DNA from: Myxococcota bacterium
GTDB lineage: Bacteria > Myxococcota_A > UBA9160 > PR03
DNA: 6,419 bases
Direction of reading: 5' to 3'
Assembly: GCA_025453505.1 (NCBI GenBank)
Contig: JALOQG010000263.1
Span: 1-6,419, forward strand
Notes under the pieces: generated by a model
What the model was told of the DNA's origin: nothing
The model's database searches: none
The model's input: only the letters and a program-made list of their open reading frames with translations
Program-made: the position numbers and the translations under genes
Shown: piece by piece, positions 5,844-6,419 of the stretch
How positions within the stretch are numbered: position 1 is the stretch's first letter
Layout of the letters: every line of letters starts with the position of its first letter

Positions 5844-6419
5844 TCAACTTGCCGGCATCTCGAGCGGCCAGTTCGACGCGACGGTGCCGCCGTCCACCTC
5901 GAAGACCTTGCCGGTCACCCACGCGGCGGCGGGCGAACAGAGATAGAGCGCCGCGGCGGCGATGTCCTCGGGCGTGCCGACGCGCTGCATCGGCGTGCCG
6001 GACTCGAGCTGTCTGCGCGCCTCGGGCATCGCGTTCAGGAACGGGAGCAGCGCGTCCGTCGCGATCGCGCCGACGGCGAGCGCGTTCACGCGCACGCGCG
6101 GCGCCATCTCGTAGGCGAGCAGTCGCGTCATGTGCACGAGCGCGGCCTTCGCCGTGCCGTACGCGACGAAGCCCTTCTCGACCATCCACGACATGCCCGA
6201 CGAGATGTTGAGGATGTTGCCGCCGTCGTTCTCGAGCATCTTCGGGATCGCCAGGCGCGAGAGCAGGAAGGCCGACGTCACGTTGAAGTGGAAGGCGGCC
6301 TCGAACATCTTCTCGCTGGTGCGCAGGGCCGGGCGCGGCGGCGTGCCGCCGGCGTTGTTGACCAGCACGTCGATGCGCCCGTACTCGCTCCAGGTGCGTT
6401 CGATCACGCGCTCGAGCTG
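5844..6419 (-). CDS. Classical short-chain dehydrogenase/reductase (SDR), 5' end outside window
   Basis: The frame is open to the right edge. The GTG at 6407 is internal, because it lies just before the mid-protein strand DVLVNNAGG, and the N-terminal TGxxxGxG cofactor loop is missing from view. The remaining ~191 residues carry the classical SDR signature: NNAG; the active-site Asn in FNVTSAF; Ser in NISSGM (second Ser, 13 residues before Tyr); and catalytic YGTAK (Tyr codon 6159-6161, Lys codon 6147-6149). VRVNALAVGAIATDALLPF and the C-terminal VTGKVFEVDGG follow. Such enzymes oxidise or reduce alcohol/carbonyl groups with NAD(P)(H). The cofactor cannot be told without the N-terminus, and the substrate cannot be told from the sequence; hydroxysteroid, acyl or small-alcohol substrates are all possible. 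The usual PG after the VNA strand is VG here. The gene lies upstream of recQ on the same strand with a 91-bp gap and could be co-transcribed, with no functional link apparent. Confidence 0.93.
   Translation of the reverse strand, partial: QLERVIERTWSEYGRIDVLVNNAGGTPPRPALRTSEKMFEAAFHFNVTSAFLLSRLAIPKMLENDGGNILNISSGMSWMVEKGFVAYGTAKAALVHMTRLLAYEMAPRVRVNALAVGAIATDALLPFLNAMPEARRQLESGTPMQRVGTPEDIAAAALYLCSPAAAWVTGKVFEVDGGTVASNWPLEMPAS

Overview
The window is very GC-rich, with G or C at most third codon positions, and genes are packed almost end to end on both strands. Gene content suggests a free-living Gram-negative bacterium: a TonB-type protein, an E. coli-type DNA polymerase II, and an exported expansin whose tail resembles a PEP-type C-terminal sorting signal. 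A myxobacterial, Binatota-like or other deltaproteobacterial lineage would fit. This is inference from style and gene content, since there is no marker gene.

Layout from left to right. (1) The 3' part of a TonB-family gene (+) enters from the left edge, with a Pro-rich linker and a TonB C-terminal domain. (2) Convergent with it, and overlapping by 19 bp, is a small alkyltransferase-like (ATL) gene (-), whose MGMT active-site Cys is replaced by Trp. (3) Divergent from it is polB (+), a complete family-B DNA polymerase II with intact exonuclease and polymerase motifs and a C-terminal clamp-binding peptide. The ATL and polB start codons share one CATG. (4) A secreted two-domain expansin gene (+) follows polB after about 50 bp. 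(5) recQ (-) is convergent with the expansin gene and overlaps its end by 43 bp. It is broken by a -1-type frame change at about 4706-4716, exactly where about 30 residues normal for RecQ are missing. (6) The 3' part of a classical short-chain dehydrogenase/reductase gene (-) runs off the right edge, 91 bp upstream of recQ on the same strand.

Three of the six genes (ATL, polB, recQ) act on damaged DNA or stalled replication: lesion recognition, translesion or restart synthesis, and unwinding. The ATL-polB pair shares one divergent control region, which would have to lie inside coding sequence. The TonB, expansin and SDR genes look functionally unrelated to these. I found no RNA gene, CRISPR array, insertion sequence or phage element. 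The observations most worth checking are the recQ lesion, the expansin with its altered carbohydrate-binding surface and sorting-like tail, and the shared ATL/polB start. I do not see a clearly new multi-gene system.
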